From Lachnospiraceae bacterium (GTDB taxonomy: Bacteria; Bacillota; Clostridia; Lachnospirales; Lachnospiraceae), in the NCBI GenBank assembly GCA_021202465.1, contig JAJQCZ010000002.1:13324-66842 (forward strand): DNA of 53,519 nucleotides, read 5' to 3'. A model generated the notes under the pieces. That model searched no databases and had not been told where the DNA came from. It saw nothing but the letters and a program-made list of their open reading frames with translations. Shown here in pieces: positions 6,657 through 15,123 of this stretch. The position numbers and the translations under genes were made by a program. How positions within the stretch are numbered: the stretch's first letter is position 1; every line of letters begins with the position of its first letter.

Positions 6657-8810
6657 TCAGATGACCATATCCCACTCTGTGATGATGTTACTGCTCGCAA
6701 CAGGCGACACATCGACGTTAAAAGACTCCCCTGTGAGGTCATCAACAATAATAGCATACTCGTGGGCTGTGCCGCTGGTTCCTGTCGAGTGCTCCATCCC
6801 CAGCATTTCAGCGAAGGTCTCCATGATGTAGGTAGCGCCGCCGCAATCGATCTCTTTCGTCTCCCACCAGGCACCCGCATGGGATGTCAGGATTACCAAA
6901 GTAGCACTGCTGCCGCTCACACCCTTAGCGGGAAGATAGACAAAATAGTCCATTACATAACTTGCTACCGCATTGATCTTCTGTCTGTTCGTCATCGAAT
7001 CGTCTGTTACCGAGTTCAATACCTCGGTAAACCAGACTTCTTCTGCCGCGTCTCCATCTTGGACTGTAACCGTATAACTCGCCACCTGAATTCTGGAGGT
7101 AAAGTTTTCTGTAACAGTCAAGGTTTTGTCACCAGCCGTTTCGTATTCTATTACCACCACGTATCCCCCTGTGACAGCCATAAAACTACTTATATAGCCT
7201 TGTTCGTAGATCGGATCCGTGTAGGTAATATCATCGTATTCAAGAATTGTCAGGCTCGCATCTGACGCATAACTTAAATAGCTTTGCGGACTAGAATAAC
7301 GGCTCTGCCCCAGATCCGGATTATCAGTCTTAATGTAATAAATAAGCTGATTCATCGAATGATCCCCGCTATACAGCGTATACTGCTCGCTGTTCAGCAA
7401 CGTAATCTCATAATCATACACTGGCTCCGTGGTCGTCGTTGTGGTACTCCCGGTCGATCCGGTCGAGTTCGAGTTTTCCGTGGATGTCCCCGAAGAGGAG
7501 GACGATCCGGATGTCTCCGTCGAAGAGGAAGATGAAGACGATGAACTGCTTCCGCTGGTCGTGGAGGAAGAGTTTTCCTTCACGGTGATCTTCCACGTAA
7601 AGGTCACTCCGTCCACCTTGCAGGTGACCGTCGCCGTTCCGGCGGCCTTCGCGGTGATCGTATTGGATGTCTGGTTCTTCCCGGAGGCGGTCGAAACCGT
7701 TACAACATCCGTATCGGAGGACGACCATTTGAAGGTCCGCACTTTGGCGGCCGCCGTGATCGTACTGGTCGAGCGGGTGCCGTTTGTCTTCGCGGTCAGG
7801 CACAGATAACCGGTCTTCCCTTCCTTCATCGAGTAGGATGTCGCCATTGCTTTAGCTGTGGAGCTGGATCCGGCCTTCTGGGTATAGTCTCCGGATTTGA
7901 TGACGTAGGAGGACGCTTTACTGGTCGCGCTGCTGGTGTTCCCCGCAGCGTCTTTTAGCTTCACATAATATTTCCCTTCGGTCGTGGCAATCACGCTGCT
8001 CACCTTCAGGCCGCTGCTGGAAGTGATATAGCCCTTCTTCGTGTATTTGGAATCCGTTCCGGACTTCACGTACACGGCGGTTCCGATCTCGCCCTTCACC
8101 AGGATGGACGTGGCAGATTTGATCGCAACCTTTGCCTTCGACGGTTTTGTGGCGTCCGTCACAGTCTTCTTTACGATCTCGCTGCGCTTGCCATTCTTAT
8201 AGCTGTAGAAATACAGGCAGCTGGTGTCGGTCTGTTTGGAGATCGTCACGGTCTTCGTACAGGTTTTAGTGAAGAAAACGGTCTTTACCTTCTCTCCGGC
8301 ATCATTGAGGATGACAACCTTTGTCCCCTTATAGCCCTTCACCTTGATCTTCGTCGTGGTGGATTTGATTGTTTTCGTAGAAACGGTCGGCTTTTTCAGG
8401 CTGGAAGATGCTTTAACCGAAGTCAGCTTTTCCACCTTCACAGAGACCTTCGAACTGGACGTTCCGGAGGAATCCTTCGCTTTGAATTTCAGGGTACTTC
8501 CTGCCTTCTGTTTAGAGATCGTGATGGTCTTCACACCCGCCGAGGAATATTTCTGCGATGCAATCTTCGTACTGCCGTTATAGACATACACTGTGGTATT
8601 CTTCGCGGAGTACACCTGCACCTTCGTGGTATAGTTATTGACCGTCTCCGTCAGCACGACCGGTTTACTGACCGCAGCCTGGACTTCCGGCGCACCCACA
8701 AGGAGCAGGAAGCAGAAAAGCACCGCCACCATCAGGACACGGGCTATCTTCCCTGTCTGCCGCTGTGTCCGAGTCGGACACGGATTCGAAATTCTGTCTT
8801 TTCTCTTCAT
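6657..8810 (-). CDS. Secreted Ig-like repeat protein with transglutaminase-like C-terminal domain
   Basis: 717 residues from ATG at 8808-8810, seven bases after GGGGG; an ATG ten codons upstream lacks a site. The signal peptide has a long basic n-region, and cleavage is likely after VQA (about residue 45). Residues 50-320 are Lys/Thr/Ser-rich beta-strand repeats built around KTVTISKQ-type strands. A Big_2-type Ig domain follows (about 325-415), then a Ser/Thr linker (about 415-460). The C-terminal domain carries Cys656 in DCGGAT, His683 in AHEY and Asp700 in NVDV, in the order and spacing of a transglutaminase/cysteine-protease-like triad. It probably acts outside the cell on peptide or protein substrates; the exact activity is unknown. 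The n-region residues PCPTRTQ are encoded by a copy of the 19-bp palindrome. Confidence 0.85.
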   Translation of the reverse strand: MKRKDRISNPCPTRTQRQTGKIARVLMVAVLFCFLLLVGAPEVQAAVSKPVVLTETVNNYTTKVQVYSAKNTTVYVYNGSTKIASQKYSSAGVKTITISKQKAGSTLKFKAKDSSGTSSSKVSVKVEKLTSVKASSSLKKPTVSTKTIKSTTTKIKVKGYKGTKVVILNDAGEKVKTVFFTKTCTKTVTISKQTDTSCLYFYSYKNGKRSEIVKKTVTDATKPSKAKVAIKSATSILVKGEIGTAVYVKSGTDSKYTKKGYITSSSGLKVSSVIATTEGKYYVKLKDAAGNTSSATSKASSYVIKSGDYTQKAGSSSTAKAMATSYSMKEGKTGYLCLTAKTNGTRSTSTITAAAKVRTFKWSSSDTDVVTVSTASGKNQTSNTITAKAAGTATVTCKVDGVTFTWKITVKENSSSTTSGSSSSSSSSSSTETSGSSSSSGTSTENSNSTGSTGSTTTTTTEPVYDYEITLLNSEQYTLYSGDHSMNQLIYYIKTDNPDLGQSRYSSPQSYLSYASDASLTILEYDDITYTDPIYEQGYISSFMAVTGGYVVVIEYETAGDKTLTVTENFTSRIQVASYTVTVQDGDAAEEVWFTEVLNSVTDDSMTNRQKINAVASYVMDYFVYLPAKGVSGSSATLVILTSHAGAWWETKEIDCGGATYIMETFAEMLGMEHSTGTSGTAHEYAIIVDDLTGESFNVDVSPVASSNIITEWDMVI
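8765..8781. repeat. Near-palindrome copy 4, inside a signal-peptide coding region
   Basis: Same 17-nt core plus GG as the three leader copies, but within codons 10-16 of the secreted protein at 6657-8810. Confidence 0.85.
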
Positions 8811-8857
8811 GAAGCATCCCCCTGTATTCCCGGCTTTCACAATTCTTCTACAAGCCC

Positions 8858-8886
8858 ATTTTATCAGAATCGTCGCGTCGAATCAA
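8858..8886 (-). promoter_or_regulatory. Promoter of the Ig-like/transglutaminase gene
   Basis: Minus strand TTGATT (8881-8886), 17-bp spacer, TAAAAT (8858-8863), about 50 nt before the chosen start codon. Confidence 0.55.
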
Positions 8887-8936
8887 TCATCTTCGCGGTG
8901 TGTCCTTTATTTTGTCACGATCTTGTCACAGTTTTT

Positions 8937-9470
8937 TTACCAGGTATACGTTCTCACTTCACAGTTTCTGATACCGAATGAAGCAAACTCCTCATTCGTC
9001 ATATCATAAAAATACGATTGCACTGCGCGGGAAATGCCGTTATGCGCCACCAGCAGATATGTCCTGTCACTGGTCCGAATCTCATCAAGCAGATTATAGA
9101 TCCGCTGGCACAGCTGCATCATCGTCTCTCCGCCGTCATAATGGTCCACAAAATGCGCCTTGGCGATCCGGAATTCCTGCCCGTCTCTCGGAGTGGATTC
9201 ATAACGGCCAAAATTCTGTTCCATGAGGCGCGGCTCCATCCGTCTGGGGATGCCTGTTTCCTCCGAAATGTGGCGCGCCGTCTCGGCCGCCCGTATCAGC
9301 GGCGAATATAAGATTTCATCAATCGGCAGCCTCTCTGCCGCCAGCTGTCTGCCCAGCGCAATCGCCTGCTGATGTCCCAGCTCCGTGAGCGCGATGTCCG
9401 TCGCTCCGCAGATCTTATTTTCAACATTCCACACAGTCTGACCGTGCCGTGTAAAATAAAGTGTACCCAC
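8937..9470 (-). CDS. Histidine phosphatase family protein (phosphoglycerate-mutase-like)
   Basis: 177 residues with a GTG start (9468-9470), placed after GAGGAGGGG. The family signature RHGQT is at residues 8-12, the Glu/Leu-rich LTELGHQQA segment follows, SPLIRAAET matches the second phosphate-binding Arg region, and AHNG near residue 145 supplies the second catalytic His. This is the minimal single-domain form. Such enzymes dephosphorylate small metabolites or proteins; the substrate cannot be told from sequence. It lies 13 nt after the Nudix gene, so it is probably co-transcribed with it. Confidence 0.88.
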   Translation of the reverse strand: MGTLYFTRHGQTVWNVENKICGATDIALTELGHQQAIALGRQLAAERLPIDEILYSPLIRAAETARHISEETGIPRRMEPRLMEQNFGRYESTPRDGQEFRIAKAHFVDHYDGGETMMQLCQRIYNLLDEIRTSDRTYLLVAHNGISRAVQSYFYDMTNEEFASFGIRNCEVRTYTW

Positions 9471-9483
9471 CAGAATCCCCTCC

Positions 9484-10371
9484 TCAGAACAGATGCTCCA
9501 GAAAATGGCCGTCCGGCTGCATTTCCTCGAAGCATTCTGTCAGATTCTCATCATCCATAATCTGCAGTACCTGCCGCATCCCTCCGGCCAGCTCTTTTTT
9601 CTCGTATTCCTCCCGCGTGATCCAGTAAACCCGCCCCTCCTCAGAGCTCTGCAAGTCTCCTTCAAAAGACTCCGCCCGATAGAGCAGCCCGACATGATGC
9701 AGGCCGTCACGGTACCAGTGATAGATTCCCTTCAATATCGGATGGTAAATGGTCAGCCCTGTTTCTTCCTTCATTTCACGGATGACCGCCTCTGCGAAGG
9801 TCTCCCCCGCCTCTACATGACCGCCCGGGAACGTCGTTCCACTGTAACTGCTTCCTGTCTTGTCCAGAGCGAGCACCCGGTCTCCCTCACACAGCATGCA
9901 CATATTCATAAAAATCACTTGTTCCGCCGGATGCCGTCCGCAGAATGCCTGCAGATCTTTTTTCAGCTTTTCATAGCGCGCCCGTTTTTCCTCTTTCGCG
10001 AAATGAACGTCTCTTGACTGCGGCGGATTCCCGGAATAATCCAGCACCTCATCGCCGAACTGCTCACTGGTCAGATCAAACACACAATCCCCGATCACAT
10101 TATAACAATGATAATTGCCGCCCGGCCGCGGAATCCCATAAACCTCCCCGCCGAAAACATCCTGCGCCAGGAACGCGGTAATGGAGCATTGACCCAACGT
10201 TTTATTCTCCGGAGTCCACTCCGAACGCAGCCTGGGCGCGCAGGTCTCTGCACACCAGACCTCTGATAAGGCGTCATACAGATTCTGCGGCGTCCGGATT
10301 CCTGCATACTGATCCGACATGGCAGGAACCGTCGCATGTTCCCAACCGTAAAAATGATACTGCATTGACAT
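9484..10371 (-). CDS. YunG-like domain fused to a Nudix hydrolase
   Basis: 295 residues; the ATG follows AAGGTGA. Residues about 25-125 resemble Bacillus YunG-type proteins (LYDALSEVWCAETC, ENKTLGQCSITA, DLTSEQF). Residues about 150-290 are a Nudix domain: the box begins GGHVEAGE and ends REMKEETGL, fitting GX5EX7REUXEEXGU. The Nudix half most resembles MutT-type 8-oxo-dGTP/NTP pyrophosphohydrolases, so nucleotide clean-up is the likely role. What the YunG-like half does is unknown. It is followed after 13 nt by the phosphatase gene, which suggests a small nucleotide or phosphate metabolism operon. Confidence 0.85.
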   Translation of the reverse strand: MSMQYHFYGWEHATVPAMSDQYAGIRTPQNLYDALSEVWCAETCAPRLRSEWTPENKTLGQCSITAFLAQDVFGGEVYGIPRPGGNYHCYNVIGDCVFDLTSEQFGDEVLDYSGNPPQSRDVHFAKEEKRARYEKLKKDLQAFCGRHPAEQVIFMNMCMLCEGDRVLALDKTGSSYSGTTFPGGHVEAGETFAEAVIREMKEETGLTIYHPILKGIYHWYRDGLHHVGLLYRAESFEGDLQSSEEGRVYWITREEYEKKELAGGMRQVLQIMDDENLTECFEEMQPDGHFLEHLF

Positions 10372-10372
10372 A

Positions 10373-10480
10373 GTGTCACCTTCTTTTCATGGTTTTCGAG
10401 AAACTCCTTTAAAATGTCTCTGTCCTTGCAAATGCGGAAAGTTTCTCGGACCGCATCGTCAGTCCTGCCAGATTTCTTTA
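10373..10480 (-). pseudogene. Possible C-terminal remnant of an Rpn-type nuclease gene
   Basis: The minus-strand frame between two genes reads SGRTDDAVRETFRICKDRD followed by ILKEFLENHEKK. From memory this is like the C-terminal helices of Rpn/PD-(D/E)XK recombination-promoting nucleases in Lachnospiraceae. It has no start of its own and runs into the Nudix gene out of frame. It is best read as a gene scar, with modest confidence. Confidence 0.35.
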
Positions 10481-12166
10481 TCAGTCCTTCCTCATGACAA
10501 CCCTGCACTTTTTCTTATAGCAGGCGATTCCGTATTTCAGGATCGTCTGCATGTCATCCTCTCTCAGTTCTGCAGCATAGTCATTGTCGTCGATCTGCCG
10601 CAGAGCCTCCTCGCAGGCCTCGTCGAATTTCTCCTTCTCCGCATACTTTACCTCGATAATGATGCCCACCGATTCCTCTTCAATCTCAATCGCAATGTCG
10701 TAATATCCGTCACCTGATTCTCTGTTCGAGTCCACGGACCACCCATCCTTAAAACCAAGAATACCAAGAATCAAGCCATGGTAGAAGCTTTCTTTGAACT
10801 CTTTTCTCACAGCAGTGTCTCTGACGCTGATCGTGTTCTTCATAAGATCTGTGAACAGTCTCTCAATCTCGGTCACATTGCCGACTTTCAGAGCCTCACA
10901 AAAGGCTGATACTGTCACCCCATCCTGTGCGATTTTCTTTTCAAACAGCTTTAACACAAAATCTCTGAAAATGCTGCGCACCTCCGCGTTCGGGATTGTC
11001 AACCGTACAATATCTCCCGACGGAGTCTCACTCTGGGTCAGATAACCCGTAGCATACAGCAGACTCCACATGTTTTCTACACTATCATACATTGTATCGT
11101 AAGTGAGTTGTTCCACGATCTTTTTCTGTACAGTTTCGCCTGAGATCAGTCTCTCTATCTGGGTCTTTGTTACTCCATTTCCCATCTTCTGTATAAATTT
11201 CTGTACTTCTTCATTACCACTTGAATTTGCCCAATAGCTCTTGGGCACTTTATTGGGGTTCATTAGCAGTTGATTGCACCAGTTAATAACATCCCAGGGA
11301 TTATATACATTCGCCCGGCCGATTTTGTATCCGTCATACCATTCTTTTGTTATATCGTAATATTCGCCCAGGTTATAGTATGCAAGCATTTCCTGAACTT
11401 CTTCATCTGTAAAGCCAAACTGTTCATCACATTCTGCCTCAAGTAATGTGTACATTTTAGGGTTATTAAGCCCTGTAAAAATACTCTCTTTTGATACCCG
11501 TAGACAGCCGGTTAAAACTGCGAATTCCAAGGCGGAATTGGTTTTGAGCGCCTGTTCGAACAAATTTCGAATCAGCAGCACCATTTCTTTATAATAATCC
11601 TGCTTACTTGCCTTTGCCAGCGGAACATCATATTCATCAATTAATATAACAACCTTTTTCCCATAATGCTTCTGGAGCAGTCCCGACAATGTTTTCAGGC
11701 TTCTATACAGTGTTTCATCATCCATCCCCCTCTGAAGGAGACTGTCATAAGATTTCTTTTCACTTGCAGTCAGCTTATCGCTTTCCGCCAGAAAGCTCAT
11801 TTTTTCAGCCTCATCACGGATTTCCATCGCGATTAAATTTCGGCTTGTCTCAAAATTACCAGCCTCTGTCGCTTTCAATGTAATAGAAATCACCGGGTAC
11901 TGCCCCATATATTTTTCGCAAAGCTCATTTTCCTTTGAAATTGCCAACCCCTCAAACAGACTTTTATCTGTGCCGATTTCAAAGAAATACTTAAGCATAC
12001 TCATGTTTATGCTTTTTCCAAAACGACGCGGACGTGTAAAAAGATTTACCTTGCCCCAATTGCTCAGGAGCTCTTTTATCATTCCAGTCTTGTCAACATA
12101 ATAAAAACCTTGTGTAATAATTTCAGCGAAATCTTCTATACCGATTGGCATTTTCTTATTTTCCAC
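10481..12166 (-). CDS. AAA-ATPase-like / PD-(D/E)XK nuclease-like protein (paralogue A)
   Basis: About 561 residues. The best start is a GTG (12164-12166) nine bases after GAGAGGAG, giving MENKKMPIGIEDF, a common beginning of this family; the ATG three codons upstream is too close to the site. The N-terminal half is the AAA-ATPase-like domain: RPRRFGKS near residue 50 (Walker A variant) and ILIDEYDVP near 170 (Walker B). The C-terminal domain has YYDIAIEI then IIIEVKYAE, a PD-(D/E)XK core (D...EVK). These proteins are numerous in Lachnospiraceae and Bacteroidetes with no settled function; mobile or defence roles are suspected. Two paralogues lie at 18889 and 49647. It follows the HAD gene by 38 nt. 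Confidence 0.85.
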   Translation of the reverse strand: MENKKMPIGIEDFAEIITQGFYYVDKTGMIKELLSNWGKVNLFTRPRRFGKSINMSMLKYFFEIGTDKSLFEGLAISKENELCEKYMGQYPVISITLKATEAGNFETSRNLIAMEIRDEAEKMSFLAESDKLTASEKKSYDSLLQRGMDDETLYRSLKTLSGLLQKHYGKKVVILIDEYDVPLAKASKQDYYKEMVLLIRNLFEQALKTNSALEFAVLTGCLRVSKESIFTGLNNPKMYTLLEAECDEQFGFTDEEVQEMLAYYNLGEYYDITKEWYDGYKIGRANVYNPWDVINWCNQLLMNPNKVPKSYWANSSGNEEVQKFIQKMGNGVTKTQIERLISGETVQKKIVEQLTYDTMYDSVENMWSLLYATGYLTQSETPSGDIVRLTIPNAEVRSIFRDFVLKLFEKKIAQDGVTVSAFCEALKVGNVTEIERLFTDLMKNTISVRDTAVRKEFKESFYHGLILGILGFKDGWSVDSNRESGDGYYDIAIEIEEESVGIIIEVKYAEKEKFDEACEEALRQIDDNDYAAELREDDMQTILKYGIACYKKKCRVVMRKD

Positions 12167-12204
12167 ACCACTCATCTCCTCTCAGACTGCCAAGCACAGG
12201 GAAC

Positions 12205-13229
12205 CTACCGATTCAATATCTCCACTGCTCTCTGGGCGAACTCCCGATCCAGTCCTTTTTCATATCTCCACCGACTGGGCTTTTTCGTATTGACTGCTTC
12301 CCGTGCTGTACGCACAAACCTGTCAGACATCCACTGCCAATTCCAGAAGTCATCATCATCCAGAATCACAAAACTTTCTAAAGCCGGCCTGTACGCCAAC
12401 CATGATCGCACCTCATACGGTCTCCCCTGAGGTCCATTAAAATATAAGGGAGTGATTCCGGCAATCCGCAGATGATACTTTGCGAATTCATCCAGAAGTA
12501 CCTGTATTTTACGCTCCCCATCCCCCTGACTTCTTCGAATCATTCCATAGCGCCAGGATGAGGACAAAATCAATTCTGCCCCGGTCTGTTCCACAATCCA
12601 CGCCAGATTTTCAACATACTCCGGGCAGATACTCTCGCCGTTATAAACCCGCTTGCCATCATCATTCAAAACGCCATCAATATCAAGGAATATCGCTTTT
12701 TCGATATAGTCTTCAATCAGGTCACTCATACTGCCACTCGGATCATATCGCTGAAGATTCTCTCCATACGGAGGATATAAAAGGATTCTCTCCGCCTTTT
12801 TTGCTGCGGACTTATCAAACATACCAGACAAATACACTGTATGCCCTGGGAAAACCGGCTCCAGTTCCTCATAATCAATAATAACATATTCCTTATGTTC
12901 ATGACTGTCCAGATACTCCTGAATACTTATCGTTTTCTGATCAACAACTGCATCCTTCCCTGTCACATCAAGAACACATGCAAGAACCTCACTCAACAGA
13001 GCATTCTCCATCCATTTCTGCCCCGCTTCATCCTCGAAACACTTCTTCAAATCAGAAGAGCCACACAGTATAACAAGGTCAGCCTCACAATTTCTGCATA
13101 AATCCCGGAGTGCATAGGGAGGATCCCCGCCAAACAAAGAACCGAACTCCACGTTCCCATTAAGGTTCTGTACAGCCAGAAAATAATATTCCTCTTCTTA
13201 GCAACCGGTTCTTCATAGTACCCGTACAT
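12205..13229 (-). pseudogene. Duplicated HAD-domain protein, frameshifted near its start
   Basis: The intact 3' frame (12205-13152, apparent GTG start) encodes 315 residues. Its second half is a HAD domain of the HAD_18 type: FLDIDGVLN near residue 152, then LILSSSWRYG and FVILDDDDF. The first half follows the same layout (ADLVILCGSSD, YVIIDYEEL) but lacks the first motif. Upstream, ATG 13227-13229 with AAGGAGAG begins MYGYYEEPVAKKRNIIF in another frame. Adding one base to the A4 run at 13180-13183 joins it to FLAVQNLNGNVEF, which aligns with the missing motif region. The gene is therefore probably a tandem HAD protein broken by one base, unless the deletion is a sequence error. Its first catalytic Asp pair is already degenerate. 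Confidence 0.6.
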
Positions 13230-13284
13230 GGTCTCTCTCCTTCCTTCTCTTCAGGCCCATCCTCTTTCCACTCTTCCGGCTTTC

Positions 13285-13313
13285 AGTATACCTGCCCAAC
13301 ACTCATTATGCAA
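13285..13313 (-). promoter_or_regulatory. Promoter upstream of the HAD gene (repeat copy)
   Basis: Minus strand TTGCAT (13308-13313), 17-bp spacer, TATACT (13285-13290). It is almost identical to the promoter at 20637-20665, and the shared sequence continues downstream as GAAAGC-GGAAGAGTGG. Confidence 0.7.
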
Positions 13314-13345
13314 CCGCCTTCAACGAACATCCTGCCTCTCCCTAT

Positions 13346-13465
13346 TCACAAATCCTTCTGTTTGTTAAGTATTTTATCTAGCCGCTTCTTCTCATTTTCG
13401 TATATCATTGTTGACACAATATCATCGAGCGGCTCTTTTTCATAATTTTTAGAACGTTTAATCAC
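13346..13465 (-). CDS. 39-residue small charged protein overlapping the VanZ gene end
   Basis: A GTG start (13463-13465) lies inside the last codons of the VanZ-domain gene, and the two overlap by 8 nt. It encodes MIKRSKNYEKEPLDDIV and then a Lys/Glu-rich helix ending NKQKDL. The reading depends on translational coupling, since only a weak upstream purine run is present. The composition looks like a real coding frame rather than noise, but no homologue is recognised. Confidence 0.45.
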   Translation of the reverse strand: MIKRSKNYEKEPLDDIVSTMIYENEKKRLDKILNKQKDL

Positions 13466-15077
13466 CATTCCATAATACGGTTTTTTTGTAAATGCTCTCT
13501 TCAAGGATATCGATACTTTCAGATATATTTTTACAACACTTGCTTAATAATCCACTTATAAAAGGTCGATTTTCTAATTCCATTTGATTATCGAATTCTT
13601 CATTTTTTGCCCGGAATGTTTCCTCATCATCTGGCTCGGAGAAATCACGCTCCTCATAATCGATGTCCTCAAATCCATGCTCTTCCATTTCTTCCAGTTT
13701 ATCTATCTCATTCTGGTATCTGTCAAAAGCATTCTGCGAGATATCATAATTTTCCATAAACTGTGAAAGCAAAAACGTATCTGAAAGGATTGTTTCAGCA
13801 TAGAGTTCACATGCTTTTTTACTTTCTTTACTGGCCAGTTGCCTTCTCATCCATTCGGGCATATTTCTTATAACGTCTGCCGGATAAAGTAATTTTAAAT
13901 AATCCTCATCCGGATGATTTAAAGCGTCATATTCCATTGAAGACATCAAAATACGTTCTTGAATGACAAAGCGAATTTCTTTATACTCCAAGGAAATATT
14001 TTTCAATTCATTAATTTCTGCCTCGCTCATGAACTCCTTTTTATCGCTGAGTGTTTGTCTAAAAACAGGAATTATCTCCGGCAATTGCTCCCACGTTATT
14101 TGAATAATATCCTTGGGCTTATCATTCTCATCTATCTCCTCTACACCGCCGGCAGCTATAAACTCCTCATGTGCTTTTTTCTCTGCGCGTTGAGGTGGTG
14201 TACTCTGCATCATGGCCTGTTTATTGAGTTCGTAATTCATAACCACCGAGTAATACTCCTGAAGCTCATGCCATGCCAACTTGTTATGTTTATAGTTGTC
14301 AGCCAGCTCCACAACAATCGAGACAAAGAAGGAAGCAGCAGCCCCCGTGGTTAATGCAAATACAATGTTGTACAAACCAGATTGCTGGGGGATAATCGCC
14401 ATCATAATTCCAAGTATCGCAATAACAACCATTGAAAAAACAGCGCAGGCAATCAATGTAGTTTTGGGGTAAAAAGCAAATGCTAAAAACAGCAGCGCTT
14501 CTTTTATTCTGTATTTGAGTCTCATATGTATATCCTTCATCGCCACACGCACGAGCCCGTATCCCAGCAGGCATCCCAGGGCATTATGCAACATATCATC
14601 CCATTCAAACAAACCGCGGCAGGTGATCAGCTGCATGAATTCAATAAATGCAGAAAAACCAAAGCCGATGTAAAAGACTGTGGATGGACGGAGTTCATAC
14701 AGCAGAGTAAGAAGCACCCCCACCGGCACAAATAAAACCACATTCAGCCAGATCTCCTCAAACAGCCCCCTGTCGTGATGAAACAAAACCTCGTACCATG
14801 ACCACAATGGTATCCACTCAGCTCTCGGTGATGACGCCTGCACACGAATGATCAGCGTGATAAAAAATATGACCGCTATATACGTGATAAGAAGGGCGAT
14901 AAGCACATCCCTCTTCCTTACGTCCTGCATCATTCGTTGAAAACATGTATTCCCCGCCCCGGTCCGCCGCTCCCGCCGCCATGTACGCAGCATCAGGGAG
15001 AAACAGAATATGAAAATGAGCAGAGGCCAGGTGTACACCGGCAGGTGATTATTTAGAAGCAAATACGCTGATTCCAA
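13458..15077 (-). CDS. VanZ-domain membrane protein with long C-terminal extension
   Basis: 539 residues; TTG start (15075-15077) after GGGGTGAG. The N-terminal ~180 residues form a VanZ-like domain: a first helix, a loop with TWRRERR, further helices, and the ending EFMQLITCRGLFEWDDMLHN, the family's conserved tail. Two more hydrophobic helices follow (about 190-260). Beyond these is a cytoplasmic, Glu/Asp-rich, coiled-coil-prone region of about 280 residues that ordinary VanZ proteins (about 150-200 residues) do not have. VanZ-like proteins are associated with envelope and glycopeptide or lysozyme phenotypes. The extension probably adds protein contacts. It sits just downstream of the sugar nucleotide genes. 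Confidence 0.8.
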   Translation of the reverse strand: MESAYLLLNNHLPVYTWPLLIFIFCFSLMLRTWRRERRTGAGNTCFQRMMQDVRKRDVLIALLITYIAVIFFITLIIRVQASSPRAEWIPLWSWYEVLFHHDRGLFEEIWLNVVLFVPVGVLLTLLYELRPSTVFYIGFGFSAFIEFMQLITCRGLFEWDDMLHNALGCLLGYGLVRVAMKDIHMRLKYRIKEALLFLAFAFYPKTTLIACAVFSMVVIAILGIMMAIIPQQSGLYNIVFALTTGAAASFFVSIVVELADNYKHNKLAWHELQEYYSVVMNYELNKQAMMQSTPPQRAEKKAHEEFIAAGGVEEIDENDKPKDIIQITWEQLPEIIPVFRQTLSDKKEFMSEAEINELKNISLEYKEIRFVIQERILMSSMEYDALNHPDEDYLKLLYPADVIRNMPEWMRRQLASKESKKACELYAETILSDTFLLSQFMENYDISQNAFDRYQNEIDKLEEMEEHGFEDIDYEERDFSEPDDEETFRAKNEEFDNQMELENRPFISGLLSKCCKNISESIDILEESIYKKTVLWNGD

Positions 15078-15123
15078 TTTATCTCACCCCGCTCTCCCCT
15101 GCTGCCTCCGCTCACTGCGGCCA

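Noticed and set aside
13180-13183. Programmed -1 frameshift in the HAD gene
   Set aside because: The site does not fit an X-XXY-YYZ slippery heptamer (the P-site codon would not re-pair), and there is no clear downstream structure; a simple indel is more likely.
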